This document shows positions 37,457-48,011 of a DNA stretch of 64,000 bases, one piece after another. Position numbers and translations under genes: made by a program. The notes beneath the pieces are model-generated. The model was not told where the DNA came from, searched no databases, and saw only the letters and a program-made list of their open reading frames with translations. Within the stretch, counting starts at the first letter, position 1; each line of letters opens with the position of its first letter. Source of the stretch: Pedosphaera sp. (lineage in GTDB: Bacteria; Verrucomicrobiota; Verrucomicrobiia; Limisphaerales; Pedosphaeraceae); assembly GCA_028293285.1 (NCBI GenBank), contig JAQGPC010000279.1:1-64000 (forward strand). Reading direction: 5' to 3'.

Positions 37457-37845
37457 TGATCCAGTTTAAAATTCTTTCCGGCAAAATGGCGGGCACCGAA
37501 TTGGTAGCCCGCCATTTTCCTTTTCAGATTGGACGGTCTGCCACCGCTGACCTTCGACTTGAAGAAGAAGGAGTATGGGACCAGCACCTTGAATTGATGT
37601 TTGAACCCACCGCCGGGTTTGTGCTGACTACCAAACCAAACGCTTTGGCATCCATCAATGGTCAGCCTTTTCAGGAGGCAGTTCTGCGTAATGGCGATGC
37701 CATCGAGATCGGTGCGCTTAAAATGCGCTTTTGGTTGGGAGAAACGCGCCAAGGCACCCTGCGGATTCGCGAGGGTTTGATCTGGGCCGGTCTGGTAATC
37801 ATCACCGCTGCACAATTTGGCTTGGTTTACTGGCTGCTCAATTAA
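37456..37845 (+). CDS. FHA-like domain protein with C-terminal TM helix
   Basis: [25 protein letters not shown]...[30 protein letters not shown] + [23 protein letters not shown]. Confidence 0.75.
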   Translation: MIQFKILSGKMAGTELVARHFPFQIGRSATADLRLEEEGVWDQHLELMFEPTAGFVLTTKPNALASINGQPFQEAVLRNGDAIEIGALKMRFWLGETRQGTLRIREGLIWAGLVIITAAQFGLVYWLLN

Positions 37846-39431
37846 TGACGGAAGTGGCGGACTCCAGTGAATGCCATGGCGAGATTTCGCTCATCAGCCG
37901 CAGCAATTACTTCTGCATCCCGCACTGAACCACCAGGCTGAATGGCGGCAGTGGCTCCCGCTTCGGCGGCGGCAATCAAGCCATCGGGGAAGGGAAAGAA
38001 AGCATCGCTGCAGACAATGCTGCCTGGGAGCGATAAACCGGCCTCTCCCGCTTTCCAGACTGCGATGCGACTGGAATCCACCCGGCTCATTTGTCCCGCG
38101 CCTATGCCCAACGTGCGATCTGCTCCCACGTAAACGATGGCATTCGATTTTACGTGCTTCACCACCCGCCAACCGAAGAGCATGGCTTGCAACTCGGTTT
38201 CGGTCGGTTGGCGCTTGGTAACTATCTTCAAGTCGGAAGCCCTGGTAATCTTAAGGTCCCGCTCTTGGAGTAAAAAAGAATCTGCGCCGACACTGCGCAC
38301 ATCCCACGGCTTTGCAGAAAGTGGATTCTTCAATACTTTCAACAGGCGCAGATTTTTCTTCCTTTGCAACAGCGCCAATGCATCCGGGAGGAAATCCGGC
38401 GCCACGATAACTTCGCTGAAAATCTCGACGATGGCTTCCGCGCAGGCAAGGTCGAGTGGCTGATTCACTGCAATAATTCCTCCGAAGGGAGCTTGTTTAT
38501 CCGTGGCGTAAGCTTTATCCCAGGCTTCACGCAAAGTCGTTCCCTGTCCCATGCCGCAAGGATTGGTATGTTTTAAAATAGCCAGGGTGGGCTGCTCGCC
38601 ATTGAACTCAGCAATCAAACTCGCAGCAGCGGTGAGATCCAAAATGTTGTTATAAGAAAGTTCTTTTCCGTGCAATTGTTGGAAATAATCCTGGAAACGC
38701 CCATAGAGTGCGGCTGCTTGATGTGGGTTTTCTCCATAACGTAACGGTTGCGCCATTGGTGCCTGGAGAAGCAGGGAGGAGGGCAAGGAAGTGGACGAAG
38801 GCTCGAAAGCTTTGGCAAGATGCGCTGCGATGGCTCCATCATATTCAGCCGTGCGCGCGAAGACTTTGGCTGCGAGTTTGCGGCGCAGTTCCAGTGTGGT
38901 GTTGCCGGTTTCGGTCACTTGCCGGGCTACTTCTTCATAATCTTTCGGGTCCACTACCACGGTGACGCTTTCATGATTCTTGGCCGCGCTACGCAACATC
39001 GAAGGGCCGCCAATATCAATATTTTCGATGGCTTCGTGAAGTGTCACGTCGGGCTTGGCCACGGTCTGTTCAAATGGATACAGGTTTACCACGACGAGAT
39101 CGATCGGTTCAATTTGGTGGGTCTTGGCAGCCGTTTCATGATTGGCATTGCCGCGGATATACAGCAGGCCGCCATGGATTTTGGGATGCAAGGTTTTGAC
39201 CCGGCCATCCATCATCTCAGGGAAGCCGGTGTACGCGCTGAGATCCATAACTTCAAGTCCTGCTTCACGCAGCGCTTTGGCCGTGCCGCCAGTGGAAATG
39301 AGTTTCACGCCCGCGCGGATGAGGGCATGGGCGAGGGGAATGAGTCCGGTTTTATCAGAAACAGAAAGAAGCGCGCGTTGAATGGTTGCCATAAGCGGGA
39401 TAAAATCTTCCAGATGTGTGTCCCGAGTCAA
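37842..39431 (-). CDS. purH: Bifunctional AICAR formyltransferase/IMP cyclohydrolase
   Basis: [108 protein letters not shown]. Likely start 39392. Confidence 0.97.
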   Translation of the reverse strand: MTRDTHLEDFIPLMATIQRALLSVSDKTGLIPLAHALIRAGVKLISTGGTAKALREAGLEVMDLSAYTGFPEMMDGRVKTLHPKIHGGLLYIRGNANHETAAKTHQIEPIDLVVVNLYPFEQTVAKPDVTLHEAIENIDIGGPSMLRSAAKNHESVTVVVDPKDYEEVARQVTETGNTTLELRRKLAAKVFARTAEYDGAIAAHLAKAFEPSSTSLPSSLLLQAPMAQPLRYGENPHQAAALYGRFQDYFQQLHGKELSYNNILDLTAAASLIAEFNGEQPTLAILKHTNPCGMGQGTTLREAWDKAYATDKQAPFGGIIAVNQPLDLACAEAIVEIFSEVIVAPDFLPDALALLQRKKNLRLLKVLKNPLSAKPWDVRSVGADSFLLQERDLKITRASDLKIVTKRQPTETELQAMLFGWRVVKHVKSNAIVYVGADRTLGIGAGQMSRVDSSRIAVWKAGEAGLSLPGSIVCSDAFFPFPDGLIAAAEAGATAAIQPGGSVRDAEVIAAADERNLAMAFTGVRHFRH

Positions 39432-39505
39432 TGGACAAATCTACTGGCGAATTCGCACTTGCCAATATAGGTTGGGATTTGTCAGATTACCCGTCCGTTT
39501 CGGTT

Positions 39506-39580
39506 GCGCGGTTAGCTCAGTGGTAGAGCATTACCTTGACACGGTAGGGGTCAGAGGTTCGAAACCTCTACCGCGCACCA
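39506..39580 (+). tRNA. tRNA-Val (anticodon GAC), CCA encoded
   Basis: Acceptor GCGCGGT/ACCGCGC, D-arm GCTC..GAGC, anticodon arm TTACC-TTGACAC-GGTAG, T-arm AGAGGTTCGAAACCTCT, 3' ACCA. Confidence 0.95.
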
Positions 39581-39769
39581 TCTCTCGAAAAATGAAGTAT
39601 CCGTATTTTTACGTGAAATTTTCCGTATTAGTGGGGAATTGATTTCAGCTTCTTTTCTGTTACGTTCATCTTACGGCTTTACCAGATTTTGTGAACAGGT
39701 TGCGGCGTGGAATGTCCATTAACCGTGAGTGTTTGTGCGGTAATCAAACTTAGAAAGCAAAGAAGTAAT

Positions 39770-40165
39770 ATGAAAATGAAAGTCTCCCGTTCCTCCGGCT
39801 TTACCCTGGTGGAGATCATGATTGTAGTGGCGATTATTGGACTGTTGGCGACCATTGCCATCCCCAATTTCGTACGCGCCCGGCTCAAGGCCCAGCAGAC
39901 GGCCTGCATCAACAATCTGCGCCAGATTGACGCCGCCAAACAGGAATGGGCCTTGGAAGCCAAGGCCGGAGCCGCAGTCACGCCGCAATTAAGCAATATC
40001 CAGCCTTATCTGGGTCGTGGTACCGCAGGCACGGCCCCCACCTGCCCGGCTGACTCTGCCGCCACTTCAGCCACCAGCTATGCCATCAACGACCTACAGA
40101 CCGCTCCCACCTGCCTGATTTTGCCCGGCAATGCTGGAGATGCTACAGGCCATCATCTGGATTAA
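39770..40165 (+). CDS. Type IV pilin-like / pseudopilin protein
   Basis: MKMKVSRSSGFTLVEIMIVVAIIGLLATIAIPNFVRARLKAQQTACINNLRQIDAAKQEWALE. Confidence 0.9.
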   Translation: MKMKVSRSSGFTLVEIMIVVAIIGLLATIAIPNFVRARLKAQQTACINNLRQIDAAKQEWALEAKAGAAVTPQLSNIQPYLGRGTAGTAPTCPADSAATSATSYAINDLQTAPTCLILPGNAGDATGHHLD

Positions 40166-40188
40166 AACATACTGCCGGTGACAATTTC

Positions 40189-40218
40189 AAAGGCTTGGGA
40201 ACTCTCCCAAGCCTTTTT
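40189..40218 (+). terminator. Rho-independent terminator
   Basis: AAAGGCTTGGGA-ACTC-TCCCAAGCCTTT TT: perfect 12-bp stem plus T-run. Confidence 0.92.
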
Positions 40219-40335
40219 CTTTGGAGGGGAAGTATCCAAGGTTTTTCAAACCTCTTTGCACTTTGAAATTCACCGTGTTGAGGAATCAGCTTGGACTTGC
40301 CGTTTGAAGCGGTAATTGGCATCTTTGGAGGGTAG

Positions 40336-40419
40336 GCGCGAGTGGTGAAATGGCAGACACGCCAGACTTAGGATCTGGTCCCGTAAGGGGTGGAGGTTCA
40401 AGTCCTCTCTCGCGCACCA
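40336..40419 (+). tRNA. tRNA-Leu (anticodon UAG), CCA encoded
   Basis: Acceptor GCGCGAG/CTCGCGC, anticodon stem CCAGA-CTTAGGA-TCTGG, long variable arm, T-arm GGTTCAAGTCC, 3' ACCA. Confidence 0.95.
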
Positions 40420-40439
40420 CTTCAGCAATATTCAAACCC

Positions 40440-43400
40440 CTACGGCAAAACGATGACGTGATAGAAGCGTTGGACCGTGGCGGGGCCGGAGTCGGCTTTG
40501 CTGGCAGCATTGCCCTGACTGATAATATCGCCGGACAAAGGAGTCCATATAACGTCGGTGAGGTTGGTTTTGTACTCCACCCGGTAAGATTGTCCCAAGA
40601 TGGCACTCCATGTAATGGTGAATATGCCTTGGGAAACTTGAAGGGATTGGATTGAAGGTTTGGGTACAACCGTAATTTCAAAAGTTTTTGAGTCGCTTAA
40701 ATTAGGCAGGCCATTATCCGTCACACGCAAGGTCACTTGATTAGTCCCCAATTGCGCTTCGGTCGATGTCCATCTAAAGAGGCCACTGGTGGCATTGATC
40801 GTGGCGCTATCGGGGACATCAGGGCCTAAACTGAAAGTCAGTATGTTTGCAGGCAAATCAGGATCAGTGGCTGTGGCAGTAAATGAAATGGAGCTTCCCG
40901 CATGAATCGTCCAATTGCCAAGACTTGTCAAAATGGGTGGTTGATTGATTTCGAGGACAGTGACGGTGAAGCTCCTGGAATTGCTTAAACTGGGAGAGCC
41001 ATTGTCAGTAACAGTAATCGTAATGACATTTGTGCCCGGCCCTTGAGCTTCATTGGGAGTCCAGTTGAAAATACCACTGTTGGCATCCAGAGAAGCACCG
41101 ACGGGAGCATTGGTGCCGAGACTGAAGGTCAACACATCAGCCGGACTATCCGGATCGCTTGCGAGATTGGTAATAACCAGCATTGTTCCTTCGTTGATTG
41201 TGTAATCAGGAATGGAGGCGAGAACGGGAGGGTTATTCACTGTTAAAATTGCATTGGAACTGGTCACGCTGCCGCCCACATTGGTCACGATTACGGAATA
41301 GTTTCCGGCATCAGCTGATTGCACATTGGCCCGGGCGTAAGTGTTGGCGGTCGCGCCGGTAATATTGGTTCCATTCAAGCGCCACTGGTAGCTAAGCGGT
41401 GCAGTGCCGGTGGTTCCCACGCTGAAGAAGACATTTGCGCCCGCAGCCACATTGGTTCCCTGCGGTTGACCGGTGATCGCAGGGGGGATGACCACAACCA
41501 ATACAGCGTTGGAACTCAGCGTGGTGCCGGCCGTATTTGTGATAAACACGGAGTAATTCCCGGCATGGGCAGGTTGAAGATTGGTGATGGTAAAGCTGCT
41601 ACTGGTGGCCCCTGAAATGCCATCTCCTTCAAGTCGCCATTGATAGCTTAAAGGTGCGGTTCCGGTGGCAAAGACAGTAAATGTGGCATTGCTGCTTACC
41701 TTGGCTGTCTGGGATTGCGGTTGGGAAACGATAGTTGGCACCACAGCGGAAGGAGTTAATGTGATGGCGCTGACTTGAGGGGAAAAATCAGATTTATTGG
41801 TGCCCTGATAATCCCGGATGCGATAAAAATACTGAGTTCCGCCAATCAAGTTGGTATCGCTGAAGCTTAGAATGTTGGTGGTGAGTGTGGCAATGGTGAC
41901 CGTCGAAGTGCTGCTTGAACTCCAGCGCTGGATTTCGAATCCATCGGCATTGTTTGCGTTATCGGTCCACGCAAGATTGATTTGTGACGAAGAAATTGTG
42001 TTGGCCGTCAACCACGTTGGAGGCGCGAGAAAAGTGCGCGCGATTTTGCTTAAACGCACTTCGTCGATGTAACCGTCGAAATTTCCCATGGTAATCGCCC
42101 AGGCACCGGTCCGGCCAAAATTCGGCGCACTGACCAGCGGTCCGGCAACCAATCGGCCATCGATATATGAATAATTTTTATTGGTGCCATCGAAAACAAG
42201 CGCCATGTGCAACCATTTGCCAGTTGGTGCGACGGCTTGAAACTGGGTAGGAGTTAAGAAGGTGTTCCCATTTATAGTGGTTTTACCATAAGCAGGAAGA
42301 TCCCACATGCCTTGCTGAATCATGTAAAAGTTGGCATCATACTCCTGTACCAGAGTGAGGATATTTCCCTGTCCGGTCAGACCATAGGCCGTCCAGGCAT
42401 CGATATAAACCCGGGCTTCAAAAGTAAAGGGTCTTGCGGAGGGCATCACCAGAGAGTCGGCAACGTTTGCTTTAGCGGCAATGGTTCCACCAGCGTCGGT
42501 GTTGGTGGTATGCAACGCCAGACGACTTGAACCCAAGGGGCTGAACTCCGCGAAGGTCACCGCACCGCCGTAGGTCAAAGTGCTTCCATTGCTACTGGCG
42601 TCGGTGCCATTGCCATTCAAATGCCATAAAGCAACGGTGTTGGTATCCAAAGAATATTCCGCAATTTGGGAGTAGAGATAACTCGTCTGGGTGTTGGTGG
42701 CGATCACGTTATGCGGATTCGATTGATCGGCCACGTTATTGATCGTCAGCGTGTAAACGAATCCATCTACCTGCGTGGATGTGGCAAGGATTACGGTATG
42801 GCCATCTGTCTGCACTGTGGCGCTGATGGTTACGCCGTTATTCAGAGAATAATTATTGGCATTTTGAGCCGAGGCTGAATCAAGGGTCTTATCGAATACC
42901 ACCTTTACCTTGTTGGCGGTAATGCCATCAGCGAGCAATATTTTGGGGGCTTGCTCATCGAAGATGCCCTGGCTGGCGTTAATATACGTGCCGCTGCCGG
43001 AAGAGGTTTCCACTTTGACGGCTCGAACCATATATATATTTGAACCGGCTGGAGGATTGGTATCGGTATAAATGGCGTTGGTTACGTAAGAGCTGTTAAG
43101 ACGGGCGAACGGTCCCAGTGCAGAATTGCCCCGATAAACATGGTAGCCCAGCAAGCCCGCCTGAGGCGAAGCGTTCCAATTTAGAACGGTCTGCCCGCCG
43201 GATCGGCTGGACAGTAGGTTGCTGGCGGGAGAAATTATATGCATGCGCAAAGTCGGGTCGCCCATCAGGGACATATGCACCCCGCGACGGTACAGGTTGA
43301 AATTGAGGTAACCATGATGGGCATAGAAAGAGGTATTGTTTTGGGAAACTTGGGCGCTGTAGCCGATGTTTTTGCCAAGTGCCATGTGATGCAGGACATA

Positions 43401-44660
43401 GCAGGGATTCTCTGACCATACGTTCACCAAATTGTAGCCCGCTGCCGCAAGTGGCGCGCGTAGAAAGGCGTTTTCCACATCCCATTCCCAATATTCGCTG
43501 GCGAACCAGCTATTGAATACAACCTTAACCGGTGGCAGTGCTGCGAAGTCAGCAGTGTCACCAATATCAGCACTGGAATCATAATTCCCACCGCCGCCGC
43601 CCTTGGTCAGCCAGAGATAGCTGTTATTGGTAAACGTGCCGAAGTAGTCGGAAACAGCAGTGGTGTTGCCTAACCCAAAAAATTGTTTCTGGCAGTAATC
43701 GCCCTGGCCGGAATTCATGTCGGCTCCGCGATTTACCACGGTGAAGACGGCATTCCGGAAGTCGTGGTCCTTTTTCAAATAGCGCCGCAGCAAATCGACC
43801 TCGTGCAAACCGAATGGTTGGAAGGCAGTCATGTTAAAGAAATCCACCCGTCCTACCTGGAGATCCATCCGGCCAGGAATTGTGCTCGGGTCAAACTTGC
43901 CATCGCCAGCCAGATTGATCCACCAGGGATGATTGGTGGGCGAGTTGTCTCCGTAGTTAACATTGTCAGTCCAATTGGCAGCCATATCGCCATAGAAGGT
44001 ATCCGTCGGTCCGGGGCGGGGACCGTGATCATCGGGATCGATCCACCCGGAGTAGGCGATGGGGATGTGCCCAAGAAGAAAAACCGCGGTGACATTGGTT
44101 GGATCTGCGAGGTAATCGGACTTTATGAGTCCTTTGATGTTGGCCGGTTTGTCATTACGTGAAACATCATGACGGAGTACAGTCCAGCCATCGCCCACAA
44201 GATCCCTTTGCAACTGATTTAATTCGTAAGTGAGATCATTGATAAATGAGTCGTCCACCAACAGAAGGAGCTTCCCGCGATTTTCAATCAAAGGGAGTTC
44301 AATGCCTGCATTGATGTAACCATCCCCATTGGTCACACCAGCAGCAATAACTCGATACTCGTAACTGGTATTCAATAGTACATTCGTATCAATGAAAGAA
44401 GTCGTGTTGCCCGCCAGGTTGGCAATGGGCGAGCCCCAGTTGCCGGTGCCATCGGGGTTGCCGCCTATGGTTGTGGTGCGATAAACGGTATAACCGGTTA
44501 TTCCGCCGGGGTTGGGCCAATTGAGGGTTATTTTTGGCGGCGACTTTTGGATGGCTGCATAAAGTTGCGGCGGATTGGCGGCGACTGGTTCGGTTTGTAG
44601 TATGATCAAACCCCAGAACAGAATTGCCCAACCAACTTTAAATTTAGGAAACACCCTCAC
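40440..44660 (-). CDS. Large secreted multidomain protein: Fn3-like, C25-peptidase-like, LamG-like, Ig-like, cadherin/putative-Ig repeats
   Basis: 1406 aa; LLGHIPIAYSG...VVFNSWFASEYW...HMSLMGDPTLR; two PxIxxQPQ Ig-like and two NQPPxL cadherin-like repeats. Confidence 0.8.
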   Translation of the reverse strand: MRVFPKFKVGWAILFWGLIILQTEPVAANPPQLYAAIQKSPPKITLNWPNPGGITGYTVYRTTTIGGNPDGTGNWGSPIANLAGNTTSFIDTNVLLNTSYEYRVIAAGVTNGDGYINAGIELPLIENRGKLLLLVDDSFINDLTYELNQLQRDLVGDGWTVLRHDVSRNDKPANIKGLIKSDYLADPTNVTAVFLLGHIPIAYSGWIDPDDHGPRPGPTDTFYGDMAANWTDNVNYGDNSPTNHPWWINLAGDGKFDPSTIPGRMDLQVGRVDFFNMTAFQPFGLHEVDLLRRYLKKDHDFRNAVFTVVNRGADMNSGQGDYCQKQFFGLGNTTAVSDYFGTFTNNSYLWLTKGGGGGNYDSSADIGDTADFAALPPVKVVFNSWFASEYWEWDVENAFLRAPLAAAGYNLVNVWSENPCYVLHHMALGKNIGYSAQVSQNNTSFYAHHGYLNFNLYRRGVHMSLMGDPTLRMHIISPASNLLSSRSGGQTVLNWNASPQAGLLGYHVYRGNSALGPFARLNSSYVTNAIYTDTNPPAGSNIYMVRAVKVETSSGSGTYINASQGIFDEQAPKILLADGITANKVKVVFDKTLDSASAQNANNYSLNNGVTISATVQTDGHTVILATSTQVDGFVYTLTINNVADQSNPHNVIATNTQTSYLYSQIAEYSLDTNTVALWHLNGNGTDASSNGSTLTYGGAVTFAEFSPLGSSRLALHTTNTDAGGTIAAKANVADSLVMPSARPFTFEARVYIDAWTAYGLTGQGNILTLVQEYDANFYMIQQGMWDLPAYGKTTINGNTFLTPTQFQAVAPTGKWLHMALVFDGTNKNYSYIDGRLVAGPLVSAPNFGRTGAWAITMGNFDGYIDEVRLSKIARTFLAPPTWLTANTISSSQINLAWTDNANNADGFEIQRWSSSSTSTVTIATLTTNILSFSDTNLIGGTQYFYRIRDYQGTNKSDFSPQVSAITLTPSAVVPTIVSQPQSQTAKVSSNATFTVFATGTAPLSYQWRLEGDGISGATSSSFTITNLQPAHAGNYSVFITNTAGTTLSSNAVLVVVIPPAITGQPQGTNVAAGANVFFSVGTTGTAPLSYQWRLNGTNITGATANTYARANVQSADAGNYSVIVTNVGGSVTSSNAILTVNNPPVLASIPDYTINEGTMLVITNLASDPDSPADVLTFSLGTNAPVGASLDANSGIFNWTPNEAQGPGTNVITITVTDNGSPSLSNSRSFTVTVLEINQPPILTSLGNWTIHAGSSISFTATATDPDLPANILTFSLGPDVPDSATINATSGLFRWTSTEAQLGTNQVTLRVTDNGLPNLSDSKTFEITVVPKPSIQSLQVSQGIFTITWSAILGQSYRVEYKTNLTDVIWTPLSGDIISQGNAASKADSGPATVQRFYHVIVLP

Positions 44661-44889
44661 AGTTGAATAACTCTAATCCAAGGAAATTCACGCTTAAATA
44701 AATGCCTAAACAGCACACAGGTGCCGATTTTCTTTGAAGAAGCCAATTCCCGCAATAGTAGCTTTTTTCGGCGACTTAGCTACTACAATTACAGTATGAG
44801 TTGCCCTGTAAAATGAGGGTTATTCAGTTAAATAAAAGCAAAGGCCACCGTATTGAGGTAGTGCACGAGGCTGGTGACTCTTCAATCGT

Positions 44890-45276
44890 CTAATTCTTTC
44901 CCACAAAATCAATGACAAAGGCGTCACCAATCAAGGGCAGCGCAAGATCAACAAACTTTTTGTGCTCCGGATGGATCAGATAGGCATCGCGATCCTTTTC
45001 ATTATTGAACGTCACAATAAAGCCGTGCGTAAAACCTTTATCGAGCTTTTCGGGGCTGACATTGGTGCCCCATTCGATGGAGACAACCTGGGGAATCTTT
45101 GATTTTAAGGCGCGGAACGCTTCTTCCACCTGTTTGATTTGTTCCTTGGTGGCACTGTCCTTGAATTTAAAAGCGACCACATGGCGCAGTTTTTCCTTTT
45201 TCGACACCGTCTCAGCAGCGAATGCGGTAAGGGCGAGTCCTAATAATGGGATGAGGCAAATGACCAGATATTTCAT
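44890..45276 (-). CDS. Dabb (stress-responsive alpha/beta barrel) domain protein
   Basis: KLRHVVAFKFKDSATKEQIKQVEEAFRALKSKIPQVVSIEWGTNVSPEKLDKGFTHGFIVTFNNEKDRDAYLIHPEHKKFVD; signal peptide. Confidence 0.92.
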   Translation of the reverse strand: MKYLVICLIPLLGLALTAFAAETVSKKEKLRHVVAFKFKDSATKEQIKQVEEAFRALKSKIPQVVSIEWGTNVSPEKLDKGFTHGFIVTFNNEKDRDAYLIHPEHKKFVDLALPLIGDAFVIDFVGKN

Positions 45277-45312
45277 AGTTTAATAGAGAATTTCGTATAA
45301 AAAATATTCCGT

Positions 45313-45714
45313 TCATTCGCTCAAAGCAAGCAGGATGGCGTAAGGCTTTCTGCCCAGGTTTTCAATAACCGCTGAAATGGTTTTGGCGGTGTTGGTAGGC
45401 TCAGGGACGTGATAAAGATAAAGGCGAATCACTCCCGGCTTAACTTTCTCCTGCAACGCAATTCCATTACCGCCGTGGAAATACTCAAGCCGGTCGGAGA
45501 ACAGGAATTGCGGTTCGCCCGCGGGTGAAATCTTAGTTGAGACGAGAGGCAGCTTTGTTTGGTTGGACTATAATTCGTCCAGCACAACAACTCCTCCCTG
45601 CTTGGTGTCTTTCAAAGAAGCTTCTTCGGTTGCATTCAGATTCGCGGCGTCGATTTGGGCAACTAAGAACCAACCAATAGTTCCAATTAAAAAGTACAAT
45701 TTTGAAAACGACAT
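45313..45714 (-). pseudogene. Secreted small protein gene interrupted by one in-frame TAG
   Basis: MSFSKLYFLIGTIGWFLVAQIDAANLNATEEASLKDTKQGGVVVLDEL*SNQTKLPLVSTKISPAGEPQFLFSDRLEYFHGGNGIALQEKVKPGVIRLYLYHVPEPTNTAKTISAVIENLGRKPYAILLALSE*: single frame, one TAG at 45570-45568. Confidence 0.75.
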
Positions 45715-45941
45715 GCAAAAATGTTGGCAGTGATTTACAAATTTGGAAATTCCGAATCTCAAAACAGCTGTCTCAATAATAGGCAAATGGATTATCAAAC
45801 TGCCGGTGTAGGCAAATTATGTCGAAGCTCGTTACGAGTTTGAACCAATGCGGGACATAATTCCCCATAAAATTCCAAATCTCAGATTCTCATTGACGTA
45901 GTCAAAATCACCTTCCGAAGACATGCAGTCAGGCACGCTAG

Positions 45942-47288
45942 TTGCTTAAGATCAAAGGCATGATAGGAAAATTGACAATACTAACTGCTCTCTGGGGTTG
46001 CGTAGCCGCTTTTTTCCTCGTTGCCAGCCAGGACGTTGGCGCGGCGGATGGCATTACCAAAGAACAGTTCCTGCAACTCCAACAGGAAAACCAGGCCTTC
46101 AAGGACCAGTTGCGCAAACAGCAGGAGTTGATTGATTCTCTCACGCACAAAGTTTCCGAAATCCAGGACGTAAACGCGAAACGTGATCATGAATTGATCG
46201 ACTTGAAAGAGGGAAACGAAAAGCCATCGCAGGCAGGCGGACCGCTGCACTTCGGTAAAGTGAATATTTCAGGCGAAGGTGGCGTGGCATTCTTCCACTC
46301 GGAAAGCAAAGGGCAGACGCCCAATGCGGAATTTCGCATTGATGAAGCGAAAATATTCGTGGAAGCGCCCATCTGGAAGGATGTTTACTTTTTTTCGGAA
46401 TTGAACCTCGCGGCACGTGAAAGCATGGACTTGAACCTCCGGGTTGGTGAGTTGTATCTGGATTTTGAAAATGTCTCCCAATTATGGGGACGTGATCGTC
46501 AGCTCAACCTTCGGCTCGGCCGTTTCTATATCCCTTTTGGTGAGGAATATCTTAATCGTTTTGCCATTGATAACGCGCTTATCTCCCATTCAGTGGGTGA
46601 TTTGTGGGGTGTGGATGAGGGCGTTGAGGTTTACGGCAGTTTGGGCAAGTTCCAATACGTTCTCGCCGTGCAAAATGGCGGCGTGGCAACATCCCGGGAC
46701 TTTAACGCGGACAAAGCCATTGTCGGGCGTATCGGTTATGATCCGAATAAATGGCTGCATCTGAGCGTGAGTGGAATGCGGACGGGCGATATGGATGCGG
46801 TGAATGACGGCATTTCCGAATTGTGGTTTGGCAACGGCTGGATTCGTTCCATCGGGTCACCGAAGACGGCGATTTTCCGCGCCAATCTTGTCGAAGGAGA
46901 TGTGCAACTGCGTTTCCCATGGGCCCGGTTCAAAGCTGCGGGAGGATACATCAATTACGAAGACAATGATCCGATGGGACGCAATCACCGCGATGTTTAT
47001 TATTACTACGTCGAGGGAGTGAAGGACATCACTCGAAAACTTTATGCAGCCGGTCGGTTCAGCCAAATCCTGGCACCGGGAGGATTTCCCATCGTCGGAA
47101 ACGCGGACATGGGTTATTTCGGTGAATTATCGAAGGATTATTGGCGGCTAAGTCTCGGTGTCGGTTATCGCTTCAGCCCTAATTTGGTTGCGAAGGCAGA
47201 ATACAGCTTCAACCAGGGTAGAGAGTTGGACGGAAGCAAAAGGACTCACGAAAACCTATTTGCCATGGAGGCAGCATTCAAGTTCTGA
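45942..47288 (+). CDS. Porin (phosphate-selective porin O/P-like) with N-terminal coiled coil
   Basis: QLQQENQAFKDQLRKQQELIDSLTHKV; GRDRQLNLRLGRFYIPFGEEYLNRFAIDNALISHS; C-terminal ...NLFAMEAAFKF. Confidence 0.85.
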   Translation: MLKIKGMIGKLTILTALWGCVAAFFLVASQDVGAADGITKEQFLQLQQENQAFKDQLRKQQELIDSLTHKVSEIQDVNAKRDHELIDLKEGNEKPSQAGGPLHFGKVNISGEGGVAFFHSESKGQTPNAEFRIDEAKIFVEAPIWKDVYFFSELNLAARESMDLNLRVGELYLDFENVSQLWGRDRQLNLRLGRFYIPFGEEYLNRFAIDNALISHSVGDLWGVDEGVEVYGSLGKFQYVLAVQNGGVATSRDFNADKAIVGRIGYDPNKWLHLSVSGMRTGDMDAVNDGISELWFGNGWIRSIGSPKTAIFRANLVEGDVQLRFPWARFKAAGGYINYEDNDPMGRNHRDVYYYYVEGVKDITRKLYAAGRFSQILAPGGFPIVGNADMGYFGELSKDYWRLSLGVGYRFSPNLVAKAEYSFNQGRELDGSKRTHENLFAMEAAFKF

Positions 47289-47289
47289 C

Positions 47290-48006
47290 ATGAGACGATA
47301 TTTAACAATCCTTTTCAGCCTGACGATGATGGCTCTGCCCGTTGTCGCGGGAACTATTTCTGGCAAGGTGCGCGCCGAGGGAAAAGCCGGTGCCGACCAG
47401 GATGCCAACTGTGGCAAATATGATAGTCGCGCGTTGAAATTTGCGGAGAAGGTCAATTATGACGAGATGCGTGACTTTGTGGTTTATATCGAAGGGCCGG
47501 TGGGCACGAACAAGCTTGTTGTTCCTGACAAACCGGTGCAGGTGATAACGAAGAAAAAGGATTCGATCAATAAAGAGGTCAAACAAAAGGGAGCCATGTT
47601 TTCACCGCACATTCTGCCGATCGTGGTGGGGACAACCGTGGAATGGCCGAATAATGACGAAATTTATCACAATGTTTTCTCCTACTCGGAAGCCAAGCCG
47701 TTCGACCTTGGCTTATATAAGAGCGGGGAGAGCAAGAGCATCATTTTCGACGTAAAGGGTCGCGTGGACGTATTTTGTTCCATTCATTCCACCATGGGCT
47801 GCGTGGTAATGGTGTTGGAGAACCCATACTATGCGACCACCAACGACAAGAACCTTTATTCAATTTCCAATGTTCCACCAGGCACATACAAACTGAAAGC
47901 CTGGCATGAGCGGTTACCAAGCCAGATCAAGGAGATCACCGTGCCGGAAAACGGGGAGGTGAAAGTGGATTTCACCTTGGGGATCACCAATCTGCCAAAA
48001 TATTAG
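47290..48006 (+). CDS. Cupredoxin-like secreted protein
   Basis: Signal peptide; VGTTVEWPNNDEIYHNVFSYSE ... VDVFCSIHSTMGCVVMVLENPYY (type-1 Cu H...CxxHxxM). Confidence 0.85.
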   Translation: MRRYLTILFSLTMMALPVVAGTISGKVRAEGKAGADQDANCGKYDSRALKFAEKVNYDEMRDFVVYIEGPVGTNKLVVPDKPVQVITKKKDSINKEVKQKGAMFSPHILPIVVGTTVEWPNNDEIYHNVFSYSEAKPFDLGLYKSGESKSIIFDVKGRVDVFCSIHSTMGCVVMVLENPYYATTNDKNLYSISNVPPGTYKLKAWHERLPSQIKEITVPENGEVKVDFTLGITNLPKY

Positions 48007-48011
48007 CAGTC

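Noticed and set aside
45568-45570. TAG as pyrrolysine or recoded codon
   Set aside because: No pyl genes or other in-frame TAG genes seen in the window; nonsense mutation or sequencing error is simpler.
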